From contig OY754465.1 of NCBI GenBank assembly GCA_963575645.1, positions 4,836,001-4,900,000 on the forward strand: a stretch of DNA of 64,000 nucleotides, read 5' to 3'. Shown piece after piece: positions 54,793 to 64,000 of the stretch (within the stretch, counting starts at the first letter, position 1; each line of letters begins with the position of its first letter). Under the pieces are notes generated by a model. That model ran no database searches. It was not told the origin of the DNA and was given only the letters and a program-made list of their open reading frames with translations. Position numbers and translations under genes: made by a program. The DNA is from Xanthostigma xanthostigma (taxonomy: Eukaryota > Arthropoda > Insecta > Raphidioptera > Raphidiidae).

Positions 54793-55280
54793 CAGATTGT
54801 ATCAAATCAAAACGGTCCATAGGACATTCTGTGTGTAAGACAGAGACGATATATAAAGATCTAAAGCAGTAAGTAAGAATGAGATAAATGATCGCTAATA
54901 TAGTTACTGTAGTTACGTAAATAAATAATTACGTACACTGTAAATCTTTTTACCAATTTATCAATAATTAAAACAACTACAAATAAAATTATGTTGGCGG
55001 TTGAATTACCGCCATAAAACCATTTAATTATTTGGATTTTTTCCCGAACAGTATAAATAGCCATTTTATCAATAATTTCACTAGTGAATACTGACATTTG
55101 ATAAAATTGTGATTTTTACTGTAGAAAACAAAGACGATACTATCAGATTGTATAACCACAGTAACTAGCTATTAGCGATCATTTATCTCATTCTTACTTA
55201 CTGCTTTAGTGCTTTATATAATATCGTCTCTGTCTTACACACAGAATGTTCTATGGACCGTTTTGATTTGATACAATCTG
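54793..55280 (-). mobile_element. Tc1/mariner deletion derivative, copy 1, 488 bp
   Basis: Inverted ends of about 105-115 bp starting CAGATTGTATCAAATCAAAA, with TA on both sides. They include CATTCTGTGTGTAAGACAGA and TACTTACTGCTTTA (mirrored). Between them the first 35 or so codons of a transposase survive on the minus strand. Sister copy at 57366-58060. Confidence 0.88.
54861..55097 (-). pseudogene. Transposase N-terminus (mariner type), truncated
   Basis: From ATG at 55097 the frame reads MSVFTSEIIDKM..YTVREKIQIIKWFYGGNSTA. The YT..EK..IIKWFYGGNS motif is the opening of the N-terminal helix-turn-helix found in many insect mariner-family transposases (DUF4817 type), used to bind inverted repeats. 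After about residue 36 the sequence turns into the noncoding right flank (ILFVVVLIID..), so the catalytic DDE domain is absent. Confidence 0.7.
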
Positions 55281-55282
55281 TA

Positions 55283-55959
55283 TATATTTATATCTTCGTA
55301 TTTTCTTATTATGGAAAATATTAATTTACGATTTATTATCAGATTTTGGTATTTTTTGAAAATAATTTGACCAACTCTTCAGTCGAAATATTAATTGGCT
55401 ATTTAATTATCACACTCGAAAACTCGCGAACATTCGACTTAAATATTAGTTTAGGTTATTTTAGCGTAACAATTCAGAATGTGGGTATAATCATATTAAT
55501 TCACTAAAAATATCTTCTGATACAAAAAGCTCATTTAAAACGCTTAGTTAACTGGTCTACATAAATATTACAGATTATAAATTATTATTTGATACCATCT
55601 AAAACTGTTTTACTAAAAAGAAACCAATATTTCTGAGGAATATTTTTGTGAGAGACAATAAGTTGCATACAAAATTGTCGTTTGATTTGAAACATTCGCA
55701 GTTATGTAATTTGTGTCGGAGAATCAAAATAGGAGCAGCTAGATGTGTCACATCTGAGCAGAAAGTTTATGATCCTCCAGAGATCCATAGCTTCCTGTTG
55801 CAAAGCTACAGTTAGCTTATATAGCTGCTGGACAATCTAACAGACTCGTTCCTTCCGTTTCGATCCCTGAACAACGAGTATTATGAGAACGCTCAGAACT
55901 TTACAATCTACTACTCGTTTCTATAATAAACTTAATCATTCGTGGTGTTGGAATGCTAA
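55283..55959. other. Unassigned sequence
   Basis: No gene or repeat recognised. Confidence 0.4.
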
Positions 55960-56196
55960 GAAATGTCAAAAATAACGTTTGCAATTGTCAAAGTATTATG
56001 TTCTAATAATTAGCTATTCAAATCGTTAACTTAGAAGACGTTGCATTTCACAAAATACTAATGTCAAAAAATTGAATAACTATATTAGAAATGCAGCCGT
56101 TTTCATTTTAAGACTAGACATACGCAATCTTTTAATTTCCATGTAACATGGTATAGTGCAGGGCATAGTGGCGCATTCGTTTGCAAAATTCGTTTG
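55960..56196 (-). repeat. Inverted relative of 14010-14235
   Basis: Minus strand contains AAAACGGCTGCATTTCTAAT, CAATTTTTTGACATTAGTAT and TTTGACAATTGCAAACG in the same order as 14100-14235. Class unknown. Confidence 0.65.
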
Positions 56197-56463
56197 GTAG
56201 AGTCGTGACGTACGTACATACGTACAGACCAACCGACAACTGCTGTTTGTGATGTTCAATTACAATTTTAATAGTATTTATGAACTCGAATTGATTTAAA
56301 AATGGTTCTGTTTTATAGATTAGAATCTCCTCTTTTCAAAAAACTTCAATTTGAATGGATTTCGTGTGAAATTAACTTAGATATAACTTCTTATATGAAC
56401 GAAAGTCAGCTCTGACGCACAAAGCGATAATAAAGCACATACCGCTAGTTTAGCGGTATGTGC
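56197..56463 (+). repeat. Single arm plus hairpin of the 1926-3141 repeat family
   Basis: GAGTCGTGACGTACGTACAT .. CTTCAATTTGAATGGATTTC .. GACGCACAAAGCGATAATAA, ending in the same perfect hairpin GCACATACCGCTA..TAGCGGTATGTGC (56435-56463 region). Confidence 0.85.
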
Positions 56464-57353
56464 AAAAAAATTAGTTATTAAACGTATAAATAAACTATAA
56501 ATTAAAATATTATTATAATTTCATAGTGACGGGATCGCAAGACTTTTTGCTTAACTTTTTGGTTTTTTCGTGGGTCGCGACATAAAAATGGTTGAGAAAC
56601 TATGTTGTAGAACTATTGTTAAGGGAACGTGCCGTAGACAGCGGAGATGGTAGCTTGTTATAGAAGGGTATTATATCGGCTATTGACCATGCGACGTATT
56701 TCACCTTAACCTACGATATTGGACGAGCTACTCTCCCAAATAACTTTGCAACGTTGGCCCCCACCGGGATTGTCCGGTCGGACGAGATATAGAACCAAAC
56801 TACTATATTGTTCTACATATTGTAGGCTTGCTGCGCGATCGGACACCGCTTAAGCTTGACCATAAACTATACGAAATATCGATAAGTATATATAATATGT
56901 ACATGTATGCAGTATGTGTAGTCCCTACAGTCTGTAGTAGTGTCCCACCGTCAACCCCATAACAATAAGTACTCTAGAGTCTGGAGTAAGAGTTCAGCTT
57001 TTACGTATCGAAAGAGCTCATAAATTTATTAATACTATGCTCCATGAACTTGTTGATAAAAAAGAGAACATGATGCTAAAATACTTTATCGTTTTACACG
57101 CTGAAATACACGATAGACGCAGCGATATCCTGTAATTGGACAAAGTATATAAGTAATATTATAACAAATAACTTCAAGACTGTTAACTTTTCGCTTTTTT
57201 TTTTGGTAATGATTGTTTTATGTAGCAGTTATTTATTAATAGTACCTACTAGGTATATAAAACATTAATATAGTTTTTTATGGAATTTTCTAGTATTTTT
57301 ATTTTGCACGGACGTCTGTTTGTTTGTAAAGAGTGACTGGATCGATGATAATA
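56464..57353. other. Unassigned sequence
   Basis: About 0.9 kb, including a GC-richer part (56620-56850), with no gene or repeat recognised. A candidate for unique host sequence. Confidence 0.4.
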
Positions 57354-57365
57354 ATCTTTATACAT

Positions 57366-58060
57366 AGAGATTGTATCAAATCAAAACGGTCCATAGAACA
57401 TTCTGTGTGTAAGACAGAGACGATATATAAAGCAGTAAGTAAGAATGAGATAAATGATCGCTAATAGTTACTGTGGTTACGTAAATAAATAATTACGTAC
57501 ACTCTAAATCTTTTTACCAATTTATCAATTAAAACAACTAAACTGTAATATTAATTCGTATTAGATTTATATCTGGTACCAAGATTAAACAATACTTTTA
57601 ATAATTAATTTATTAAATGTTCAAGAAGACCTTCACGTTCTGCCAAACAATATCCTAATCGATTATAAATATTTTCCCTCACATTGGCTAACATCTCATG
57701 GTCAACGGACTGACATGCATTGGAAATCTGTATTTTCAATTCGTTCAAATTATTAGCTCTATTTTCTTGAAAGCCATAAATTTTGGATTTTACAAATCCC
57801 CATAATTTAATTATTTGGATTTTTTCCCGAAAAGTATATATTATAGTCATTTTATCAATAATTTCACTAGTGAATACTGACATTTGATAAAATTGTGATT
57901 TTTACTGTAGAAAACAAAGATGATACTATCAGATTGTATAACCACAGTAACTACAAGATCATTTATCTCATTCTTACTTACTGCTTTAGTGCTTTATATA
58001 ATATCGTCTCTGTCTTACACACAGAATGTTCTATGAACGGTTTTGATTTGATACAATCTG
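57366..58060 (-). mobile_element. Tc1/mariner deletion derivative, copy 2, in a Helitron end
   Basis: Same long inverted ends as 54793-55280, TA at the right end (58061-58062). The flanks AATCTTTATA (57352-57361) and TATAAAAATCTCGTGTCCGC (58064 on) together make a typical Helitron 5' end, so the element appears to have jumped into a Helitron at TA. It carries a fused N- and C-terminal transposase frame. Confidence 0.85.
57605..57883 (-). pseudogene. Internally deleted mariner-type transposase, 92 aa, in-frame fusion
   Basis: Residues 1-26 (MSVFTSEIIDKMTIIYTFRE and KIQIIK) equal the N-terminus seen at 55097. From LWGFVKSKIYGFQENRANNL on it is the C-terminal end: ELK..I..AC..V..EMLANVRENIYNRLGYC..REG..EHL matches the usual C-terminus of insect mariner-like transposases (WGY.K..VY..., then R...C....G.HFEHL). 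The central 250-300 residues with the DDE/D catalytic triad are missing, yet the two ends join in frame without a stop. It could in theory be a small DNA-binding repressor-like peptide; it cannot transpose by itself. Confidence 0.75.
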
Positions 58061-58062
58061 TA

Positions 58063-58402
58063 TATAAAAATCTCGTGTCCGCGATAATCTCTTACACCAC
58101 TGCACCAATTTTAATGAAATTTTGTACATTTGTCTTGCTTGGTCCAATATGGGCTTTGACATATTCACTCCTGACCTCTGGTGGCTAAAATAAAAAATAA
58201 AATGTGACTGCATTTAGTAAATCTATCATTTGTGAGTATTACTCCATTTGTACTTTTAAATTCTTATAAAATCTTTGAAAATAACTGAAGTTAAAAAATC
58301 AATGAAATTTGCTCTGCATATTTTAAAAAGATGATTTTATGTTATCAAGTTATTAACTGTAACGTTACTATTATATCCTCATAGTTATAATATAATAGTT
58401 TA
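58063..58402. other. Helitron 5' region, then unassigned
   Basis: AAAAATCTCGTGTCCGCGAT..ACTGCACCAATTTTAATGAA is a Helitron start-like block (compare the minus strand at 21386). No 3' end identified. No gene. Confidence 0.5.
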
Positions 58403-58900
58403 CTAGTGTGACCTGTGCGAATTATTCGCACTAAATAAGTATAATAATTATCACTTTACAAAATTATTTTTTAAATATGATTGCAGGTATTCAATTCCTT
58501 TCTAATTTTGCACACTGCTTATAACGTTCTTCTTTTTGTTGTATTACATTATGAAGCTCAGATGACAGATCGAAGAAATATTTTACTAAAATTGTCATAT
58601 ATTATGGCGCAAGTAGCAAAAGCGTTGAGCTAAGCCAGATGGCATCATGCAGCATTGCTGTGACGTTGTTCAGCGTTGCTCGCTGTTTCAAAATTAAAGC
58701 CGTCAGATGGCAGTATGCAGTATTGTGTCTGTTGCATTACAATATGAAGGTCAGATGACAGATCGAAGTGTTGACATTGTTTCAAAATTAAAGTCGCCAG
58801 ATGGCAGACGTTGTTGAGCGTTGCTGTATTTTAATTAATTTACTAAAAAAAAAGAAATAATACATTTTTTAGTTGTCGATGTCAGTAGAGCAAGCAAGTA

Positions 58901-59696
58901 CAGTGAAATCTCTCTTAAGCGGACACCTTCGGGACTATTAAAATATGTCCGCCTAAGAGAGGTGTCCGCGTATGGGAAAAAATAAAAAACACATATTATT
59001 ATGTATGTAGATACATACATACTACATAATATGTACATACATATTTTTTATTTACATAATAGGGTAGAATTTTATTGTTTTCTCATATACATTAATATGC
59101 ATACCTACGTATGAAATCAAAAAATCAAACATAAAAAGTATAACTTAGTTGGCTTGAAAAAATCAATTATGGTAGTTTGACGCGTATTAGTTTTAAGCAC
59201 GTTGTCTTGAAAATGTAATTCCAAGTCAGATAACATCTGCATTGCTGTTGAATCTCCTTTAGTTTTGGCAAATTCTGTAATTGTTTTCACATACCAATGG
59301 CCTGCTGATAACATATAGCATTAGATTGATCAGTTATGGTTATTTCTTCATCGGATTCGTCAGATTCAACTAACGTCAGGTTGTCGCCTTTTTTTACAAT
59401 TTTGTTAAAAGAGGTGTCATCATCATCTTCCACTAATAAGTTATTATCGATGGTAATGAATTCGCCTAAATAATTTTTTTATAGTGCAACGTGTTGCAAC
59501 ATTTTTAATTTTGTGTCCGTTTAAGAGAGAATTTTACAAGTTTTGTGCTTAAATATTGCGTCCGCATCCGCCCAAGAGAGAGTCCGCTTAAGAGAGATTA
59601 TGTCTTATGGAATTCTCTTGTACTTCATTCCGGACTATCACATAGTGTCCGCCTAATAGAGCTGTCCGCTCATTAGAGGTGTCCTAGGTTACAATG
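58901..59696 (-). mobile_element. pogo/Tigger-like element remnant, 796 bp
   Basis: Left end TA|CAGTGAAATCTCTCTTAAGC followed by several GTCCGCTTAAGAGAG-type repeats. The right end reads, reversed, CATTGTAACCTAGGACACC. CAGTG(A)AA plus CTTAAGCGGAC repeats are typical of pogo/Tigger termini. Host Helitron copies without the insert show the site near AGCAAGCAATTATCTG. A transposase C-terminus lies inside. Confidence 0.8.
59117..59463 (-). pseudogene. pogo/Tigger transposase C-terminus, frameshifted
   Basis: Minus strand: an acidic stretch (LVEDDDDTSFNKIV .. VESDESDEEITI) in one frame, then after a frameshift near 59290 VKTITEFAKTKGDSTAMQML, SDLELHF and TRQTTIIDFFKP. The order acidic linker, FA...GD, LE..., R(Q)T.I.DFF matches the end of pogo/Tigger transposases. 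The DNA-binding and DDD domains are missing. Non-functional. Confidence 0.8.
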
Positions 59697-59798
59697 TCTC
59701 TGTAAAATGATATATAATTTATGTGGAGAAATTGTGAGGTTTTTTCTAAAAAGGGAGGCAAACATCTTTAACCTTAGCGTATTAATAGATATATATGA

Positions 59799-60989
59799 TG
59801 ATTGTTTATAATTAAATTTTTTATCTACAGATACTGCTAAAAAACAGCATTTGAAAGAAAATGTTATGCCTTCAGTCAATTTGCCTGGGAAAAAAAAACT
59901 CAGCTACTGATGAGAAATTTTGAGGTATAATACAATTAGAAAACAAATTTTGCACCTTTCAGCCCCCCTCTTCTCCGCGTAACTCAAAAACTGTAGACTT
60001 TTGTGCATTTGGGACACTAAGAGGGGCCTAAAAGCGTATGCAAAAATTCAGCGAGGTAAAGAGTAATAGTATGCTTCCAGCTCAAACTCCCTACCGCCTG
60101 GAGTCCTGAACCGCACAAAAAGCTACGTACATGCAATAGACATGCGCACACAATAGTATTGTAGTTCTTCTGTGACCGCAAACAAAACAGAATATTATTA
60201 TCTCTGAGGGGTGAAAATAAAAATATTTCAATATGTTGGATTTTAATCCCTGAAAGTAGTCATCTATTACGCGGCTCTTAAGCCCCCGGCGACCCCGGCC
60301 ATTTAGAGATGATACTACTGGCACTGTGCGCTCAACGGCGAGTTTGCCTCAATACATAGTCGGCTCGTCCAACAGGAGTTATATAAAAACCTCACTATTT
60401 TTTAAAGTAAATCTTACAACAAAATATATTGTTACAAAATTACTGTACTAGCCCGTGGTGGAAATTATTTATTTACAATAACAAACGCTTAACAAAACAG
60501 TTAAACACACAAACGAAAGCCTACTTCTCGAACGTAACAGTAATAATAACGTTAACAGAAACAAAATAACGGCAGTTCTAAATAATAAAATAAAAGACTA
60601 AGTAACAGAAGATTATGAAGTCATTAATTATTTACATAACAATACCGAGAAAAAAGACAGCATTGGTAAGTTTATTTATTTTATTTTCAATTTTTTAACT
60701 TTAACAACAATAACTTTAACAATAACAACTTTAACAACAATAACTTAAAAACTTTTTATATATAAATCTTCTAGATTTTCCGAAGATGGCATAAAGATTG
60801 CCGAAACGTCAGACAATAAAATGCAATAAAAAACCCTTAAGTATTTGCAAATTTCATTGATCCTATGCCACCAGGTTTCATCCTTTAATCTTCTAATAAT
60901 ATACATTATTGACCCTAGGTAGACACCTGGGTGGTCACTGGCACGATACACTCTAAAAGTGAAAAAAAAACAGTTTTAAAAGTATAAAA
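59799..60989. other. Unassigned sequence
   Basis: About 1.2 kb without a supported gene. ACTTTAACAACAATAACTTT is repeated in short tandem at 60690-60750. TTCCGAAGATGGCATAAAG at 60778 resembles a repeat seen in other insects. Otherwise unassigned. Confidence 0.4.
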
Positions 60990-60997
60990 GAAGTTAT

Positions 60998-61691
60998 TAG
61001 TGTTGTGCCGGATCGTTAAAATTGTATATCCGCGGATACGGATCTGAATACGGATATTTGGTCTCAAGTTCCGCGAATACGGATACGGATCTTAACTTTC
61101 TTAGAGTACGCGGCGGTAAATATTGCACATCGACCTTTGGAAAGAGACTATCTGTTCCGGGAAAAAGTTATTGACCTCTTTAAGAGTTAACTTTCATAAC
61201 AGATTGTCTCTTTCCAAAGATCGATGTGCAATATCTCATTATAAAGATAGTTGATTTAGTACCTTTGAGTTATGTACTATTAGTATGGTACTCACTACGA
61301 TAAATGTTTGCAATGTAAAGGTGCCAAATACGATTTAAAAAAATAAAAAATAATCTGAATGGAATTTAACAGTTTTTCATTATTACCTAATCACCTAGGT
61401 ATATATATAAAATTTCATCTAGAAATTGAAAATTAATAAGGTAAAAGCTATGTACTATTAGTATGGTACTCACTACGATAAATGTTTGCAATATAAAGGT
61501 GCCAAATAAAAAATAATCTGAATGGAATTTAACAGTTTTTCATTATTACCTGATCACCTAGGTATATATATAAAATTTCATCTAGAAAGAAAATTAATAA
61601 GGTAAAAGATCCGCCAAAAACTAACAGATACGGATATGGATCTTTCTTCTCCCTCGGATATCCGCGGATACGGATATCCGGCACATCACTA
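60998..61691. mobile_element. hAT-like element (TAGTGATGTGCCGGAT family), copy 3
   Basis: Flanks GAAGTTAT (60990-60997) and GAAGCTAT (61692-61699), 7 of 8. Orientation opposite to copies 1 and 2. An internal duplication of about 165 bp (ATGTACTATTAGTATGGTAC .. GGTAAAAG, 61272-61446 and 61449-61608) makes it longer (694 bp). Confidence 0.9.
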
Positions 61692-61699
61692 GAAGCTAT

Positions 61700-62046
61700 A
61701 TCCAGTGCATGTCTGTTCACTAAACATTTGATAATGGTCTTTTGGCAACACGAGTCGCTCCTGAATTGGTGGATCTTTTCTCACTGTTCTCGAGTGATTC
61801 ATGTGGCTATTGTTTGCCGCTTACGAATTTAAAACGACACCGTTGCCTCACAATAAACCTGGCACACAGACAGCCACACAGACATAATATTCACAAAGCT
61901 CGCTCTTTCTTCACTGAATTATAACGTTCCACTTTTATTTTATTATTCAAGACAAAAACGTATACCTTACTGTCTATTAGCTGACGTTGGTAATTACTTC
62001 AAAATGCGAACACATAGAAATAAGCCGTTTCGATTCGGTTCCAAAC
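61700..62046. other. Unassigned sequence
   Basis: No gene or repeat recognised. Confidence 0.4.
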
Positions 62047-62600
62047 GATTATTTTTTTGACGTGATAACGTCTTAACACCGGCTGCATGCACGAAAAAGT
62101 GTAACGTTCCTAACGTTCCGCCTGACCCTGTGCGTGCTTTTCTCGAAAACGGCCCTAACGATTTGGATGAAATTTACTGAAAAGGGATTTTGGGGGGCAA
62201 AAAATCGTTTTAGCTAGGTCTCATCTCTCGAAAAAATCGTTTTCATACAAATTTTATCATTATAAAAATCAATTTTTTGACGTATGAAAATACTTAAATA
62301 TTGTAAGTAGGTTTTGGAATTTTATATAAACAGTGAAACAATTGTTTTCAAAATATTATGACAATTAATCTTTGAGACTTAAAATAAATACGAAAGAAAG
62401 AAAGTTAAAAAAAACAATTATTATATTATAGGTGGTAAGTAATTTTGATAAATAAAATTAACCTAAATTTGAAGCAAAAGATGCAATATCATAGATTCGA
62501 ATTATTATAATTATTATATAAATTTAGGTTATGTATTACGGAATACGTTATCACGTAAAACTATCGTCCGTAAACCGACCTTACAGACAACCAATTTTTT
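62047..62600 (+). repeat. GACGTGATAACGTCTTA-family repeat, copy 3
   Basis: Matches 39088-39670 nearly throughout; lacks a short block after GATAACGTCTTA. Ends CAGACAACCAATTTTTT, immediately followed by the LINE fragment. Confidence 0.8.
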
Positions 62601-62606
62601 TCTTAT

Positions 62607-62895
62607 CTAATCTATGAATTATCTGTGTATGTTTATAAGAAATCCCCAAATAGTCTAGGTATAACTGTCTTTAATAAACTTCCCCAAAACATTAAAAAGT
62701 CCGATAAACTCTCTAAGTTTAAGAAATACTTAAAAGAATTCCTACTTACAACCGCATTTTATAAACTGGATGACTTTTTAAGTTATGAATGATGGAGTTC
62801 TTGATGGACCTACTAAAAATGACGATTGTACCCATTCTTTGGCACCACAAATAAATAATAATTATTATTATTATTAATAATAATAATTATTATTA
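62607..62895 (+). pseudogene. Non-LTR retrotransposon 3' end (61-aa C-terminus)
   Basis: The frame 62607-62792 reads LIYELSVYVYKKSPNSLGIT, VFNKLPQNIKKSDKLSKFKK, YLKEFLLTTAFYKLDDFLSY, E, stop. The G.T.FNKLP..IK...L..FKK.LK..LL...FY...DFL arrangement is typical of jockey/CR1-like LINE C-termini. It differs from the tails at 45162 and 47171, so a third family or subfamily. The 3' UTR ends in an (ATT)n-type tail (62850-62895). Confidence 0.8.
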
Positions 62896-63231
62896 TGTAT
62901 TTGCCATAAAGCACTTACACTATTGGCGTCGGTCGGATGGCGGGGCCTAGGGGTCCGACCAAAATTTCTCGACGTTTCATAGTCTCCTAAACACTACAAT
63001 AAATTTATACCATTTGTGCATTTTTATGAACCCATAACTCTAGGTTGACAAGCCCCGAATCACATTGCTCTACCAGCCCCGGATCACTTTTTAATTTTTA
63101 ACCTTCAGAAATAAAAAAAAATGATACGTAATTAAAAAATTAATCAAACTCTTACTTTAAACTACTTGTAAGTGGATAAATAAATATATATAGATGTTAC
63201 TACAAAAAATATTAAAAGGAAAATGTTTACT
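62896..63231. other. Unassigned sequence
   Basis: No gene or repeat recognised. Confidence 0.4.
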
Positions 63232-63233
63232 TA

Positions 63234-63548
63234 TAATACGCGCTACGAATCTAAAAGGCTCGAAAGTTAGATACGAATGCGATCTTGCGCTTGTACTGTT
63301 GAAAAACTACAAACTCGCAACTCAACAAAACTAAAATAACAATAACAACTTGACAATAGCGTACTCGACTGTAAAGCTGGAAAGCGACCAAGTGACAAAG
63401 GCAACAAGCGATCACGGGCAATCACCGACGAGCGCACGTTCCGTGCAGGTAGGTGGGAGGTGGTGGGAGTCACAACGGCTCTAAAATGTGCCTTTGCGAC
63501 GCTGTTTGTGACTAACTTCCGAACCTTTTAGATCCGTGGCGCGTATTA
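63234..63548. mobile_element. 315-bp TAATACGCG MITE, complete copy
   Basis: TAATACGCGCTACGAATC and (reversed) TAATACGCGCCACGGATC ends, TA on both sides. Opposite orientation to 41213-41527 and exactly the same length. The open frame inside on the minus strand is not conserved in the sister copy as protein. Confidence 0.9.
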
Positions 63549-64000
63549 TACATATTGTATTGTTTTTCAATAAAATGCTCCTCCCAAACAACGGGCGTAC
63601 GCGATGCCGCGTTTACGATGACTGAGCGGGTAGGTAAAACGGTTTTACACGCCTAGTCGAATGACGCAATACTTTCGAATTAGTCGCGTTTTCGACAGTT
63701 AGATAACCTGCCCCCATAGTGAACCTGCCCCGGTCTCCCCTACATTTGTAAACATACTAAATAGGAAGAAATAACACTAAAAATAAAAGTTTAAACTCTT
63801 GCTGCATATTGTGCATTTTCTATTAAATTTATTTGATGTATGCGTCACAGTTTAGTAAAATTAATTCAAGTAGAGTTACAGTCAATGTTTGCGGACAAAC
63901 ATAACTCCAGCAAATAAATCTAACAACAAACGGCGGAAAGGGGCTCAGCGCCTAGGTTCGAGTACTACCAAGTCATAGTGCGGGCCCCGTGCAGATTGTA
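63549..64000. other. Unassigned sequence
   Basis: No supported gene. GGCTCAGCGCCTAGGTTCGAG at the far right is faintly tRNA-like but too short to call. Confidence 0.4.

Larger units (their letters stand above)
58403..59798 (-). mobile_element. Helitron family 2, copy 3, split by a pogo element
   Basis: Terminal hairpin plus CTAG at 58403-58435 and start TCATATATATC at 59798 on the minus strand. Interrupted at 58901-59696. The body contains a partial internal duplication (GCCGTCAGATGGCA and CGCCAGATGGCA blocks). Confidence 0.87.

Overview
This is a eukaryotic, AT-rich, repeat-dominated intergenic window. It is most likely from a lepidopteran (moth or butterfly), or failing that another insect. 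The main clue is a family of short Helitron-like elements that start ATCTATACTAATATATAAAG and end in a CCGGGTGAAACCGGG hairpin followed by CCGCTAG|T, a layout I associate with lepidopteran Lep1-type Helitrons. That attribution is from memory and no database was searched. I find no intact host protein-coding gene. The only host gene I trust is one tRNA-Arg(TCG) at 3703-3775 (minus). Every recognisable protein fragment belongs to a transposon: three non-LTR retrotransposon C-termini, two internally deleted Tc1/mariner transposases, one pogo/Tigger transposase C-terminus and a possible Harbinger-associated MADF start.

What can be read well is the transposon stratigraphy, because many elements keep exact ends and target-site duplications (TSDs). 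At least fourteen hAT-like elements or remnants are present; thirteen have 8-bp duplications, four of them perfect outside simple repeats and the rest mostly 7 of 8. At least three Helitron families end in CTAG inside an A|T site. TA-flanked mariner-type elements include a 1.94-kb near-palindrome at 6828-8768 and a 0.87-kb fold-back at 33959-34826. There are TTAA-flanked piggyBac-like MITEs, a TAA-flanked Harbinger-like MITE, and several TIR or fold-back families of unknown class.

Layout: 1-3150, tRNA-like units and a 400-bp inverted pair with terminal hairpins. 3703-3775, tRNA-Arg. 5423-5975, hAT. 6388-9101, hAT holding the giant palindrome. 9238-10138, fold-back with a GTCGAC minisatellite. 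10252-10510, perfect palindrome. 12242-14380, inverted repeat around a Helitron-like piece, a piggyBac MITE and a recurrent repeat. 14825-16700, hAT, about 320-bp repeat units and a fold-back. 17072-19753, hAT, Harbinger-like and TTAA-ended elements. 20110-21386, Helitron carrying a 239-bp higher-order minisatellite. 22457-24872, fold-back and unclassified repeats. 25216-27432, Helitron, hAT-in-hAT and mariner MITE. 27754-31196, ORF-bearing repeat, MITE and Helitron holding a hAT. 32594-36794, composite Helitron, fold-backs and hAT. 37810-38427, intact Helitron with an embedded tRNA-Lys-like unit. 39088-46203, mixed hAT/MITE nests. 46614-49736, Harbinger-like MITE with LINE and exact duplication. 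50124-54365, hAT, Helitrons, tandem MITE and hAT. 54791-59798, mariner derivatives and Helitron holding pogo. 60990-64000, hAT, repeat, LINE end and a 315-bp MITE.

The parts do not work together as an operon or pathway. They form a layered deposit in which empty and filled sites within the same window give relative insertion order. The many inverted repeats would fold into long double-stranded RNA if transcribed, so a small-RNA source (siRNA or piRNA cluster) is plausible but unproven.
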